From contig ONTS01000008.1 in NCBI GenBank assembly GCA_900320845.1, positions 40,149-104,148 on the forward strand: 64,000 nt of DNA, given 5' to 3'. The position numbers were made by a program, and so were the translations under genes. Below are positions 17,872-27,344 of the stretch, one piece after another; position 1 is the stretch's first letter, and each line of letters begins with the position of its first letter. The notes beneath the pieces were generated by a model that saw nothing but the letters and a program-made list of their open reading frames with translations, was not told the DNA's origin and did no database searches. The stretch comes from an uncultured Prevotellaceae bacterium. GTDB taxonomy: Bacteria; Bacteroidota; Bacteroidia; Bacteroidales; Bacteroidaceae.

Positions 17872-18912
17872 ATGTCAAAGATTACTGCATTTCTCAAGCG
17901 TTATAAGAAGTGGCTGACAGGTTGCGGCATTGTGGTTTTCGTCATCCTTGCTGCCCTGCATCTTTATTGTCATGCCACACTGTTGAAAGGAGAGGAAGAC
18001 GTACACATCTATTTGGATGAGAACGATAACATTGATTCTGTCTATGCCAAGCTCACCCCCGTTTCTTCATCAGGTGCCCTTTCGGCTTACAAGATGCTGG
18101 CAGGTGTGACGGGATATGACCGGCATGTGCGTACAGGTCATTATAAGATCGCTCCCGGTGAAGGTGCGCTGACTGTGTTGCGTCGTATGAAGAACGGTGT
18201 GCAGACACCCATACAGCTGGTAATCACCCCTACATGGACCAAGGAGATGCTGTGTGGCAAGCTTGCTACGCAGCTGCAGTGCGACAGTGCTGCTCTAGTG
18301 GCGCTCATCAATGACAATACCTGGTGCAAACAACACGGATACGACACGGCCACCATTGCCACCATCTTTCTTCCCGACAGCTATGAAGTGTGGTGGAATA
18401 TCAAGCCCGAAGCACTCATGGAGCGTATGATAAAGGAACATGATACCTTTTGGGATTCAGGCCGCAGAGCCAAAGCAGACGCCTTGCAACTGACACCCGA
18501 GCAAGTCACTACCCTGGCAAGTATCGTGGATGGCGAGACAACGAACAGTGCAGAGAAACCTACCATTGCCGGACTCTACTACAACCGTATGCAGAAGGAT
18601 ATGTTGTTGCAAGCCGACCCGACAGTGAAGTTCGCCTTGCAGAAGTTTGACCTGCGTCGCATATACAATTCTATGCTTCGCACAGAGAGCCCCTACAACA
18701 CATACGTCACCAAGGGGTTGCCTCCGGGTCCTATCCGCATCGCCACGAAGGATGCAATAGATGCCGTGCTCAACATGCACCGACACCACTATCTATATAT
18801 GTGCGCCAAGGAAGACTTCAGCGGCACACACAACTTTGCCGCCACCTATGCTGAACATCAAGCCAATGCAGCAAAATATGTGAAGGCACTCAATGAAAGA
18901 AAAATAAGATAA
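17872..18912 (+). CDS. mltG: Endolytic murein transglycosylase MltG
   Basis: A 346-residue YceG/MltG protein that cleaves nascent glycan strands next to the inner membrane. There is a single N-terminal helix (WLTGCGIVVFVILAALHLY), a LysM-like region, and the catalytic domain with ASIVDGETTNSAEKPTIAG. The conserved Glu of the 'E-T' pair is retained. LQADPTVKFAL and GLPPGPI follow, both family hallmarks. ATG 17872 is favoured because the promoter lies inside the longer frame. glnS follows after 22 bp. Confidence 0.92.
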   Translation: MSKITAFLKRYKKWLTGCGIVVFVILAALHLYCHATLLKGEEDVHIYLDENDNIDSVYAKLTPVSSSGALSAYKMLAGVTGYDRHVRTGHYKIAPGEGALTVLRRMKNGVQTPIQLVITPTWTKEMLCGKLATQLQCDSAALVALINDNTWCKQHGYDTATIATIFLPDSYEVWWNIKPEALMERMIKEHDTFWDSGRRAKADALQLTPEQVTTLASIVDGETTNSAEKPTIAGLYYNRMQKDMLLQADPTVKFALQKFDLRRIYNSMLRTESPYNTYVTKGLPPGPIRIATKDAIDAVLNMHRHHYLYMCAKEDFSGTHNFAATYAEHQANAAKYVKALNERKIR

Positions 18913-18934
18913 CACATATATAATTCTCCCAATT

Positions 18935-20626
18935 ATGGAAAAAAACCTTAGTTTCGTAGAACAAGCCGTAGAGAAAGACCTTGCAGAAGGAAGAAACGAT
19001 AAACGCATACAGACGCGTTTTCCGCCAGAACCCAACGGCTATCTTCATATAGGACATGCCAAAGCCATTTGCATGGACTTCGGCATAGCCGAAAACTATA
19101 ACGGTGTGTGTAACCTGCGCTTTGACGATACCAATCCCTCAAAAGAAAACGAAGAGTATGTGGAAAACATCCTCAACGACATCTCTTGGTTGGGATTCCA
19201 TTGGGGCAATGTGTTCTATGCTTCTGACTATTTCGCTCAGCTGTGGGAGTTTGCCGAATGGCTCATTGAGAAAGGCCTTGCATATGTCGATGAGCAGACT
19301 TCTGAGCAGATAGCACAACAGAAGGGAACTCCCACCGAACCGGGTACAGCTTCACCATACCGTGACCGTCCGATAGAGGAGAGTCTCGCCCTCTTCCGTC
19401 AGATGAATACCGCAGAGGCAGTGGAGGGTTCTATGGTGTTGAGGGCAAAGCTAGATATGGCCAATCCCAATATGCACTTTCGCGATCCGGTAATATATCG
19501 TATTATCCATACTCCTCACCACCGTACAGGAACAAAGTGGCATGCCTATCCCATGTACGACTTTGCACATGGACAGAGTGACTATTTTGAAGGTGTCACT
19601 CACTCCATCTGTACACTTGAGTTTGTGCCTCATCGTCCTTTGTACGACCAGTTTATCGACTGGCTGGTACAGTTTGAGACCGAAAAGGGACGCACCGATG
19701 GCAGCTATCGCCCTCGCCAGATAGAGTTCAACCGTCTCAACCTTACCTATACCATGATGAGTAAACGCAAGTTGCTGGCTTTGGTAGAAGAAAACAAAGT
19801 GTCGGGATGGGACGATCCACGTATGCCTACTATCAGCGGCATGCGTCGTCGAGGCTATTCGCCAGAGAGCGTGCGCCGCTTTATCGACTCCATCGGCTAT
19901 ACCAAGTTTGATGCCCTCAACGATGTGGCACTGTTGGAGGCTGCTGTTCGCGAAGACCTCAACGCACGTTCACAGCGACTGTCAGCTGTCATCAATCCCG
20001 TGAAGCTGACTATAACCAATTACCCCGAAGGGGAGACGGAAGAGATGGAGGCTGTGAATAATCCGGAGAACGAAGCTGACGGAACGCATACTATAACATT
20101 CTCGCGCCACCTGTGGATAGAGCGTGATGACTTCATGGAAGATGCTCCAAAGAAGTTCTTTCGCATGACGCCTGGAAAGGAGGTGCGCCTAAAGAATGCC
20201 TACATTGTGAATTGCACCGGATGCCGCAAGGATGAAGAGGGCAATATAGTAGAGATATTTGCCGAGTACGACCCCGAGAGCAAGAGTGGACGCGAAGGCG
20301 CCAGCCGTAAGGTGAAAGGTACCCTGCATTGGGTGTCTGTCAACCACTGCTGCAAGGCAGAAGTGCGTATCTACGACAGACTGTTCATGGTTGAGAATCC
20401 CTCTGCCGACGAACGCGACTTCCACGAACTGCTGAATCCTGATTCGTTGACGATTCTCTCCGAATGCTACGTAGAACCTTATGCTGCAAAGATGAAGGCA
20501 GGCGACTATCTGCAGTTCCAGCGTATTGGTTACTTTATGCCCGACATAGCATCAACTCCCGAACACCTTATATTCAATAAGACGGTGGGGTTGAAAGACA
20601 CTTGGGCAAAACAAATGAACAAATAG
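18935..20626 (+). CDS. glnS: Glutaminyl-tRNA synthetase
   Basis: A 563-residue class I synthetase of normal GlnRS length. The HIGH motif appears as PEPNGYLHIGHAKAI (about residue 35) and the KMSKS loop as MMSKRKL (about 275). The C-terminal two-barrel anticodon-binding region contains YIVNCTGCRKDEEGNIVEI. GlnRS-type features (RFDDTNP, GVTHSICTLEF) separate it from GluRS. It lies between mltG and a TPR gene with gaps of 22 and 19 bp. Confidence 0.96.
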   Translation: MEKNLSFVEQAVEKDLAEGRNDKRIQTRFPPEPNGYLHIGHAKAICMDFGIAENYNGVCNLRFDDTNPSKENEEYVENILNDISWLGFHWGNVFYASDYFAQLWEFAEWLIEKGLAYVDEQTSEQIAQQKGTPTEPGTASPYRDRPIEESLALFRQMNTAEAVEGSMVLRAKLDMANPNMHFRDPVIYRIIHTPHHRTGTKWHAYPMYDFAHGQSDYFEGVTHSICTLEFVPHRPLYDQFIDWLVQFETEKGRTDGSYRPRQIEFNRLNLTYTMMSKRKLLALVEENKVSGWDDPRMPTISGMRRRGYSPESVRRFIDSIGYTKFDALNDVALLEAAVREDLNARSQRLSAVINPVKLTITNYPEGETEEMEAVNNPENEADGTHTITFSRHLWIERDDFMEDAPKKFFRMTPGKEVRLKNAYIVNCTGCRKDEEGNIVEIFAEYDPESKSGREGASRKVKGTLHWVSVNHCCKAEVRIYDRLFMVENPSADERDFHELLNPDSLTILSECYVEPYAAKMKAGDYLQFQRIGYFMPDIASTPEHLIFNKTVGLKDTWAKQMNK

Positions 20627-20645
20627 CATTTGTCAAGCTGACACT

Positions 20646-21716
20646 ATGTTTCAGGAAGACTATTTTAAGACCAATGAGTTTCGGGAAACCCTTGCCATCT
20701 TTGAACAAGCACGTCAAGAGGGACGCAACATCTTTCTCGATGCTTCTGATCTGTCTGACATAGCGGAATACTACTATACCGACCATCAACATGCTTTAGC
20801 AAAAGAAGTGCTGGAGCATGGGCTGTACCTATATCCCCATGCCACATTGCTGCTCACCTACAAGGCACGTGTTGTCTTGTGGGAAGAGCACAACGTTGGT
20901 AAGGCAAGGCAGCTATTGGCGCTATGTGACGATACCACCTACCCTGAATACATGATTACCATGGCAGAACTGCTCATTGCTGAAGAAAATGATGATAAAG
21001 CTCAGACTTATCTTCAGAGGTATGTGCAGTCAATAGCTGCTGAGGAAGGGCAGGAGGCAGTGTTTGATGTGATAGCTCTGTTGGCAGACTACCATGTATA
21101 TACCTATGCAGAGTATTGGCTTGCTCAGGCGCCGACACTGAAGGGAACGCCAGAATATCTGGAACTCTCTGCAGGGCTGGCAGAGATGAATAAAGACTTC
21201 CGCAAGGCAAAAGAATGTTACGAACAGCTGCTAGACATCGATCCCTTCAATGTCAATACATGGCGCAGTGTTGCCGATTGCTATTTCGAAGAGGATGACC
21301 TTAACAAAGCGTTTGAAGCCATACAGTATGCGCTTTCCATTGAACCCGACAACAAAGAGCTGTTGTATAAGAAGGCTCTGTGTTTCATTGATTTCAAGAA
21401 TTATCACGATGCCCTTCCCATTCTCCAGCAGCTACAACGAATCTCGGACGGAGCCTTCTTATACTATCCCATCGCTCTGTGCCTGTCGCAGGAAGGTCAG
21501 CAGGAAGAAGCTGTACGTATGCTTTACAAAGCTGCCCAAAATATGACCATCGAGAGTGCCTTTGCTCCCGACGTTTACAAGATGCTCGCCGACATCACTG
21601 AACAGTCAGGAGATGTTGAAGAGGCTAAGAAAATACGCGAAATGCAGCTGAAGGCAGAACAATACCTGAAAAAGCTGGAAGAAAATGACAGCAAAGATAA
21701 AATCATTAATCAATAA
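20646..21716 (+). CDS. Tetratricopeptide repeat protein
   Basis: A 356-residue protein without signal peptide or membrane helix, built of TPR-like helical pairs. The clearest lie at about residues 180-290 (KAKECYEQLLDIDPFNVNTW, then NKAFEAIQYALSIEPDNKEL). The protein is probably a cytoplasmic scaffold. It lies 19 bp after glnS and 12 bp before the DedA gene, so it shares their transcript. Related proteins are common in Bacteroidales; no specific function is known to me. Confidence 0.8.
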   Translation: MFQEDYFKTNEFRETLAIFEQARQEGRNIFLDASDLSDIAEYYYTDHQHALAKEVLEHGLYLYPHATLLLTYKARVVLWEEHNVGKARQLLALCDDTTYPEYMITMAELLIAEENDDKAQTYLQRYVQSIAAEEGQEAVFDVIALLADYHVYTYAEYWLAQAPTLKGTPEYLELSAGLAEMNKDFRKAKECYEQLLDIDPFNVNTWRSVADCYFEEDDLNKAFEAIQYALSIEPDNKELLYKKALCFIDFKNYHDALPILQQLQRISDGAFLYYPIALCLSQEGQQEEAVRMLYKAAQNMTIESAFAPDVYKMLADITEQSGDVEEAKKIREMQLKAEQYLKKLEENDSKDKIINQ

Positions 21717-21728
21717 CCTTATAACATC

Positions 21729-22364
21729 GTGGACTTAACATCATTACTGCACAACCTTAATTATGGCACTATCACTTTTCTGATGATGCTTGAAAGTACA
21801 GTTGTTCCCGTACCCTCCGAACTCGTTGTCTCACCAGCTGCCTACCATGCAGCGGGAGGACACCTTAATATCTTTCTCGTGATACTCTTCGCAACTATAG
21901 GAGCCTGCATGGGAGCCACACTGAACTATCTGGCAGGTTACTATCTCGGACGTCCTATCATCTATAAATTTGCTAACAGCAAATGGGGCAAGATGTGTCT
22001 GCTCAATCAGGAAAAAGTGGAGAAGAGTGAAAAATACTTCAACGACCACGGCATGGTGGCCACCATCACAGGACGTCTGCTCATCGGCATACGACATCTC
22101 ATTTCCATTCCTGCAGGATTGGCACGCATGACGTATTGGAAGTTTCTGCTCTATACCGCCATCGGTGCAGGACTATGGAACGTCATCCTTGCAGCTTTGG
22201 GGTGGTGGATGCATTCTGTAGTGCCCGAAGACCAGCTGGAAGAGAAGATTGAGGAATATGGCGACTACATCAAGTGGGGACTCATCATCCTCGTTATGCT
22301 CGTCATCGTTTTCTTCATCGGACGTTACCTGTGGAAGAAACATCAGAACAAAAAACAACAGTAA
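21729..22364 (+). CDS. DedA family membrane protein
   Basis: A 211-residue polytopic protein of the DedA/VTT family. Family motifs are EstVVPVPSE near residue 25, GATLNYLAGYYLGR, and the loop region FNDHGMVATITGRLLIGIRHLISIPAGLARM. DedA proteins contribute to lipid-carrier or phospholipid flipping and envelope homeostasis. The last helix (GLIILVMLVIVFFIGRYLW) is followed by a basic tail. It starts with GTG at 21729, 12 bp after the TPR gene. Confidence 0.87.
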   Translation: MDLTSLLHNLNYGTITFLMMLESTVVPVPSELVVSPAAYHAAGGHLNIFLVILFATIGACMGATLNYLAGYYLGRPIIYKFANSKWGKMCLLNQEKVEKSEKYFNDHGMVATITGRLLIGIRHLISIPAGLARMTYWKFLLYTAIGAGLWNVILAALGWWMHSVVPEDQLEEKIEEYGDYIKWGLIILVMLVIVFFIGRYLWKKHQNKKQQ

Positions 22365-22370
22365 CACACT

Positions 22371-22994
22371 ATGTACACCATCATAGACCGTGAAAATTGG
22401 CCGCGCCGTGAGATATATGAGCTATTCGAGAATAGCAAGAGCCCGCATTACATGGTATCGGGATATATCGATGTTACCCGTGTACTGGCATTCAAGCGCG
22501 AGCATAACCTCTCATTCTATCTTACTTTAGTTTACCTCACCACACAGACTGTTAATGCCATCGACAACTTCCGCATGCGTGTCGTGGATGGAAAGCCTGT
22601 CATCTACGATAAGATACATCCCAATTTCACGCACAAGCGCAGTGACGAAGAACTCTATCATATTTACACTGGATTGTTTGAGGGACCACTCGAAGAATGG
22701 GTGAGACGTACCTCGGAAGCCATTGCCGGACAACACCAGCTGTTTGGTGGCGAACCCCACATGCCTAACGTGGTGTATTGTTCTTGCAATCCCTCCGTTG
22801 ATGCCACTGCAATGAGCAACCCCAATCTAGACAATCCAGAAGATGCTATTCAGCGAATAAACTGGGGAAAGTATGTGCAGCGCGACGGCAAATGGATGAT
22901 CAATGTCTCTGTAACACCCAACCATCGCTTCGTGGATGGTTATCATGTGGGGCTGTTCTTCAAACATCTTCAGCATCTCATCGATAACTTATAG
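22371..22994 (+). CDS. Chloramphenicol acetyltransferase-like protein
   Basis: A 207-residue protein of the CAT fold. The catalytic histidine motif H-x-x-x-D-G is present as NHRFVDGYHVG near the C-terminus. The N-terminal NWPRREIYELFENSKSPHYMV region also matches the family. Chromosomal Bacteroidales have many such CAT-like acyltransferases with unknown acceptors, and this one sits in a housekeeping run 6 bp after the DedA gene. I would not read it as a resistance gene without a test. Confidence 0.75.
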   Translation: MYTIIDRENWPRREIYELFENSKSPHYMVSGYIDVTRVLAFKREHNLSFYLTLVYLTTQTVNAIDNFRMRVVDGKPVIYDKIHPNFTHKRSDEELYHIYTGLFEGPLEEWVRRTSEAIAGQHQLFGGEPHMPNVVYCSCNPSVDATAMSNPNLDNPEDAIQRINWGKYVQRDGKWMINVSVTPNHRFVDGYHVGLFFKHLQHLIDNL

Positions 22995-23127
22995 TATTAT
23001 AGCGTCACGATAATGTCGCTTACCTATGATCAAGATGTAAAAATATCAGCGAGATACCACACGGTGCCTCGCTGCTTCTTTCTGCCAGTAGCAACGCAGT
23101 TCAGTCGTTGCTCAATAGGCCGATTTC

Positions 23128-23685
23128 TTATTTGCCAAAGTAGCGCTTGAGCAGTCCGGCAAAGCCTGCGCCATGACGTGCTTCGTCCTTAGCCATCTCG
23201 TGAACAGTGTCGTGGATAGCGTCAAAGCCAGCAGCCTTAGCATTCTTGGCAATACGGAACTTGTCTTCGCAAGCACCAGCCTCAGCAGCAGCGCGCTTCT
23301 CCAGGTTTGTCTTGGTGTCCCATACACACTCACCGAGCAATTCGGCAAAGCGTGAAGCGTGGTCAGCCTCTTCAAAAGCATAGCGCTTGAAAGCCTCAGC
23401 AATCTCGGGATAACCCTCACGGTCGGCCTGACGAGCCATGGCAAGGTACATGCCAACTTCGCCGCACTCGCCGTTGAAGTGGTTGCGCAGGTCTTGAATC
23501 ATTTCCTCGCTAACGCCTTCGGGTTTGCCGTCACCAATCTTGTGAACGGTAGCATATTCGGGAGCTTCGTCTTCATTCAACTCCTTGAACTTGCTTGCAG
23601 GAGCTTTACATACGGGACACTGTTCGGGAGCTTCGGTTCCTTCGTGGATGTAACCACATACGGTGCAAATAAATTTTTTCTTCAT
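23128..23685 (-). CDS. rbr: Rubrerythrin with N-terminal rubredoxin domain
   Basis: A 185-residue non-haem iron protein that reduces hydrogen peroxide in anaerobes. Its rubredoxin domain is at the N-terminus ([10 protein letters not shown] and CPVCKAP, both C-x2-C pairs). The ferritin-like diiron domain follows with E-x-x-H motifs ([28 protein letters not shown]). This is the 'reverse' domain order compared with classical rubrerythrin. It lies 95 bp downstream of, and in line with, the PerR-like gene, which fits a peroxide-response pair. Confidence 0.92.
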   Translation of the reverse strand: MKKKFICTVCGYIHEGTEAPEQCPVCKAPASKFKELNEDEAPEYATVHKIGDGKPEGVSEEMIQDLRNHFNGECGEVGMYLAMARQADREGYPEIAEAFKRYAFEEADHASRFAELLGECVWDTKTNLEKRAAAEAGACEDKFRIAKNAKAAGFDAIHDTVHEMAKDEARHGAGFAGLLKRYFGK

Positions 23686-23780
23686 GATGTTTTTGTTTTT
23701 TGTGTTAATAAATGAGGTTGTTGATTTACTATCTTGCTTGATACATAGTCTGTGTTCCGTCTGACCTGTGTCGTAACAGT

Positions 23781-24209
23781 TTAGTTTTCATTCTTCTTAC
23801 AATCCTTACACACTCCTCTGTAATAGAGTTGTACACTGTTGACGTCATGTCCTTGCAGTTCTGTCGTCTTACGGAGACGCGGCACGGGCACATCGTATAG
23901 GTCTATTATCTTACCGCAACGGTCACAATAGTAGTGCGCATGAGGGGTAATGTTGCCGTCATAGCAGATGTGGTGGTCATCTATGGAAATGACCTGAGCT
24001 GCCTGGTACTCGGCAAAAAGCCTCATAGTATTATAAACCGTTGTCTTACTCAAAGTCGGCATGATGGGATGCAGAGCCTGATATATATCTTCAATGGTGG
24101 GATGTGTGAAGTTTTCCATCAGGAATTCCATGATAGCCATTCGCTGTACAGAGGGCTTAATCCCTTTTTCAGTCAGCCTTGCATAAGCCTTTTCTTTGGT
24201 TGTGTTCAT
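23781..24209 (-). CDS. Fur family repressor, PerR-like
   Basis: A 142-residue Fur-family regulator. The winged helix contains [13 protein letters not shown]. The structural zinc site is complete (CDRCGK and CKDCKK). The regulatory metal site has H in FTHPT, D in CYDGN, H-x-H in PHAHYYC and D in KIIDLYD. An Asp in the last position, where Fur usually has Glu, is typical of peroxide-sensing PerR. Start 24209 is chosen because the promoter -7 box is at 24232-24239, inside a longer possible frame. Candidate operators overlap its own promoter, and rubrerythrin follows downstream. Confidence 0.85.
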   Translation of the reverse strand: MNTTKEKAYARLTEKGIKPSVQRMAIMEFLMENFTHPTIEDIYQALHPIMPTLSKTTVYNTMRLFAEYQAAQVISIDDHHICYDGNITPHAHYYCDRCGKIIDLYDVPVPRLRKTTELQGHDVNSVQLYYRGVCKDCKKNEN

Positions 24210-24231
24210 AGAATGATGATTGATTACGGTG

Positions 24232-24263
24232 CAAAGGTAAGACATTTATTTTATTATAACAAA
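24232..24263 (-). promoter_or_regulatory. Promoter of the perR-like gene
   Basis: On the minus strand TTTG (24260-24263), 20 nt, TACCTTTG (24232-24239): full -33 and -7 elements. The -7 box ends about 22 nt before the start codon at 24209. Confidence 0.78.
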
Positions 24264-24285
24264 TATAAAGTTGTAAAAATTACAA
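24254..24285 (-). promoter_or_regulatory. Tandem PerR/Fur-box-like operators
   Basis: Two 15-bp A/T palindromes with centres 17 bp apart. TTATAACAAATATAA (24254-24268) matches 12 of 14 defined positions of the Bacillus Per box TTATAATnATTATAA and covers the -33 element. TTGTAAAAATTACAA (24271-24285) is a perfect 6-3-6 inverted repeat and matches 11 of 14. Binding would block the promoter of the repressor gene, suggesting autoregulation; this is inference. Confidence 0.55.
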
Positions 24286-24384
24286 TATTGTTTTCTGTAC
24301 TATTCGAAAATGCTGTCCGACTGCACAATAGACAGATGTCATCCGACAGGAAAAGAAGAGATAGTGAAGTATTGGGCTGATAAT

Positions 24385-24423
24385 GAAAAATAGCGTTCCC
24401 TCTGTATACAGAAGAAACGCTAT
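24385..24423 (-). terminator. Intrinsic terminator after clpC
   Basis: On the minus strand ATAGCGTT...AACGCTAT (8 bp) enclosing a TCTGTATACAGA palindrome, followed directly by TTTTT. It lies about 50 nt after the clpC stop. Confidence 0.85.
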
Positions 24424-24472
24424 GTCATAGTTCGCTATCGTCCTTGTCTCAATGATGCGCTATAAAGGTTGT

Positions 24473-27046
24473 CTATTCAGTTTCTTCTTCAGAGTGGGGC
24501 ATGGCAGACAGCTTTTCCTTTATATTCAGCTCATTCTTATTTTTAGTCTTGTCAATGACCAAGCATAAGTCTGCATCTTTCTTCTGATCTTTATTGTTTA
24601 GAATGTACTGGCATACGACATCTTCCACGTATTGTTGCAGTGCCCTCTTAAGGGGACGTGCGCCAAACTGTACATCGTACCCTTGGTCAGCTAAGAAGTC
24701 GCGTGCCCGACTGGAGACCTCAACATTCCATCCAATTTCGTTGATTTGGCGTATCAACTTATCGGTCTCAATGTCGACAATCTGACGGATAGCTTGCTTG
24801 TCAAGTTGTTCAAACGTGATGATTTCATCAATTCTATTGAGGAACTCAGGCGGGAACTGTTTGTTCAAGCTCTTGGTGATAACCTTTCGTGCATATTCCT
24901 TATCCGCTTGCGTGATATCTTGGCTATTGACATTGCTGAAGCCTATACCATGTCCGAACTCCTTGAGCTGTCGCGTGCCGGTGTTGGACGTCATAATGAT
25001 GATGGTATTGCGGAAGTCTACAATGCGTCCGTTGCCATCGGTGAGTCTACCTTCGTCAAGTACCTGCAACAACAAGTTGTAGATGGTGCTGTGAGCCTTT
25101 TCAATTTCGTCGAGCAGAATAATGGCATAGGGCTTACGTCTCACGCGTTCGGTAAGCTGTCCGCCCTCTTCGTAGCCTACATATCCCGGAGGTGCACCGA
25201 TGAGGCGTGACACATTAAAGCTTTCAGTGTACTCGCTCATGTCTATTCGTATGATATCGTCGTCAGAGCCAAACATATGCTTGGCAAGTTGTTTGGCCAA
25301 ATAGGTCTTTCCCACACCTGTAGGACCGAGAAACATAAAGACGCCAATGGGACGATTGTGTGTGCGTAGTCCAACACGGTTGCGTTGTATTGAGCGTACG
25401 AGCACATCCACTGCTTTGTCTTGAGCTACAACATAGTGTTTCAGGATGTCTGCCATGCTGCGCAACTTCTCTCCTTCGCTCTGTTCAATACGCTGCAACG
25501 GTACTCCAGTCATGGTGGATAACACTTCCGCTACATCTGCGTATGTTACAGTAGGACGCGGTGTTTCGTTTCCGCTGTTCCACTCTTCGTTGCGAAGGTC
25601 TATCTGCTGTTGAAGTTGTTGCTGTTTGTCGCGGAAGGCAGCTGCCTCCTCAAATTCCTGTCTGTTGACGGCTGCAATTTTATTGTTGCGCGCTTCTTCA
25701 AGCTGTTGGTTGAGCTGCTTGATGTCGTCGGGCAGATGTGTGGTCTTGATATGTATCATGGAGCCTGCCTCGTCCAGCGCATCAATGGCTTTGTCGGGGA
25801 AAGCACGGTCGGTGACATATCTCTCTGTGAGCGTCACACAAGCCTCTATGGCTTCGTCAGAATAAGTTACATGGTGATAGTCTTCGTAGTACGACTTAAT
25901 GTTTTGCAGAATATTAAGCGTCTCTTCCTTGTCGGTTGGCTGAACGATGACCTTTTGGAAACGACGTTCCAGAGCGCCATCTTTCTCAATGCTGTTGCGG
26001 TATTCGTCTAAAGTGGTGGCACCGATGCACTGGATGGTTCCTCTAGCAAGAGCTGGCTTGAGGATATTGGCGGCATCCATGGAGCCAGGTGTAGAGCCGG
26101 CACCTATGATGGTGTGTATCTCATCAATGAATACGATGATGTCGGGTTGCTCTTCTATCTCCTTTATCAAGGCTTTTATGCGTTCCTCAAACTGTCCACG
26201 ATACTTTGTTCCAGCTACGATGGCAGTCAGGTCGAGGCTGACGAGGCGCTTGTTGTACAGCAAAGGTGATGTCTCCTGCTTTACAATGAGTTGAGCCAAG
26301 CCTTCTACGATAGCACTTTTACCGACACCCGGCTCACCAATGATGACCGGATTATTTTTCTTACGTCGACAGAGAATCTCAATAATCCGTTGTATGTGCC
26401 TCTCTCTTCCTACTACAGGGTCGAGTTTCTTGTCGCGTGCAGCCTGAGTGAGGTCAACAGAGAAATTGTCAAGAATAGGAGTTGTGCTCTTATCCTTCGC
26501 CTTTTTGCTTGTTGTAGTGTTTTGTGTGGCGTTGCCGTTATCAAACGGCTCATCATCATCGTCCTCTTCGTCTTCGTCAGGCAGCCCCATCATGTCTTCT
26601 GTAGCATTTGGCGCAGTGGCAATCATAGCAAACACACTATCGTAGGAGATATTAAAGGCATTAAGTGCAACCTTAGCCGTATTGTCTGCTGTGTCGTGGA
26701 GGATGGCAAGTAGCAGATGAGATGAATCTATAACAGCAGCATGTTGTTTGCGCGCTTCCAAAGCAGAGCGCATCAGGATATTGGTGGCAGCGTCATCCAA
26801 TTGCACATCAGCTTGAGGTATGGTAGAGGTGGTATCGGATGGGGTGAGGCGCTGGTCAATCCCTTGACGGAATTCTCCCTCGTTGACACAGAAATGAGCC
26901 AATACCTGGTGTATAACACAAGTCTTGTGACGGAGCATGGCAAGCAAAAGGTGCTCGGGTCTGACATGTGTGGATGCCGTACGCCTGGCTTCCTCTCTGC
27001 TATAGAGTAAGATAGTGGAAACTTCTTGACTAAATGTACCGTTCAT
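24473..27046 (-). CDS. clpC: ATP-dependent Clp protease ATP-binding subunit ClpC
   Basis: An 857-residue Hsp100 unfoldase. It has a Clp N-terminal repeat domain ([21 protein letters not shown]), an acidic linker ([16 protein letters not shown] at about 155-170), AAA1 ([17 protein letters not shown]), a UVR-like segment ([17 protein letters not shown]) marking ClpC rather than ClpB, and AAA2 ([17 protein letters not shown]). An I-G-F tripeptide in GHGIGFSN is the expected ClpP-docking loop. Start 27046 gives the normal N-terminus ([13 protein letters not shown]). It is monocistronic with a terminator. Confidence 0.93.
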   Translation of the reverse strand: MNGTFSQEVSTILLYSREEARRTASTHVRPEHLLLAMLRHKTCVIHQVLAHFCVNEGEFRQGIDQRLTPSDTTSTIPQADVQLDDAATNILMRSALEARKQHAAVIDSSHLLLAILHDTADNTAKVALNAFNISYDSVFAMIATAPNATEDMMGLPDEDEEDDDDEPFDNGNATQNTTTSKKAKDKSTTPILDNFSVDLTQAARDKKLDPVVGRERHIQRIIEILCRRKKNNPVIIGEPGVGKSAIVEGLAQLIVKQETSPLLYNKRLVSLDLTAIVAGTKYRGQFEERIKALIKEIEEQPDIIVFIDEIHTIIGAGSTPGSMDAANILKPALARGTIQCIGATTLDEYRNSIEKDGALERRFQKVIVQPTDKEETLNILQNIKSYYEDYHHVTYSDEAIEACVTLTERYVTDRAFPDKAIDALDEAGSMIHIKTTHLPDDIKQLNQQLEEARNNKIAAVNRQEFEEAAAFRDKQQQLQQQIDLRNEEWNSGNETPRPTVTYADVAEVLSTMTGVPLQRIEQSEGEKLRSMADILKHYVVAQDKAVDVLVRSIQRNRVGLRTHNRPIGVFMFLGPTGVGKTYLAKQLAKHMFGSDDDIIRIDMSEYTESFNVSRLIGAPPGYVGYEEGGQLTERVRRKPYAIILLDEIEKAHSTIYNLLLQVLDEGRLTDGNGRIVDFRNTIIIMTSNTGTRQLKEFGHGIGFSNVNSQDITQADKEYARKVITKSLNKQFPPEFLNRIDEIITFEQLDKQAIRQIVDIETDKLIRQINEIGWNVEVSSRARDFLADQGYDVQFGARPLKRALQQYVEDVVCQYILNNKDQKKDADLCLVIDKTKNKNELNIKEKLSAMPHSEEETE

Positions 27047-27344
27047 ATTTGTAGTTACAATCTTTCGTTTTGTGAATAATATATAGACTTTGCTTATCAT
27101 TACTAGTACAACAATTTGAGCAAATTGTGTGCCAAAGTATATGTTTTAGCGTGATAGTCTGTAAGAGATGGCCAATATGCAGGGTATCAATCCTGAAGGG
27201 AAGATAGAAGATAAATGTAGAATTACGATTCAGTAACTACGACAAATGGCTTACACAATAAATAAATGTACTGTACGTTATAATATATAAGGTAAAAGGA
27301 GATATCCATACTCCTGATACAGAAAACATAAATTGCGAACAGTT
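27047..27344. other. Divergent intergenic region clpC / lipoprotein gene
   Basis: About 300 bp between two divergent genes. It is A/T-rich. CAAAGTATA at about 27133 gives a weak minus-strand -7-like box for clpC. No convincing plus-strand promoter, RNA gene or repeat was seen; one short frame of 22 codons starting at 27168 has no support beyond being open. Confidence 0.4.

Noticed and set aside
18500-18560. Loss of catalytic Glu in MltG (SIVDGET instead of SIVEKET)
   Set aside because: The Glu of the conserved E-T pair is kept; only the variable preceding position changed.
22371-22994. Chloramphenicol resistance gene
   Set aside because: The catalytic motif is present, but the gene sits in a housekeeping run and CAT-like acyltransferases of unknown substrate are common in Bacteroidales.
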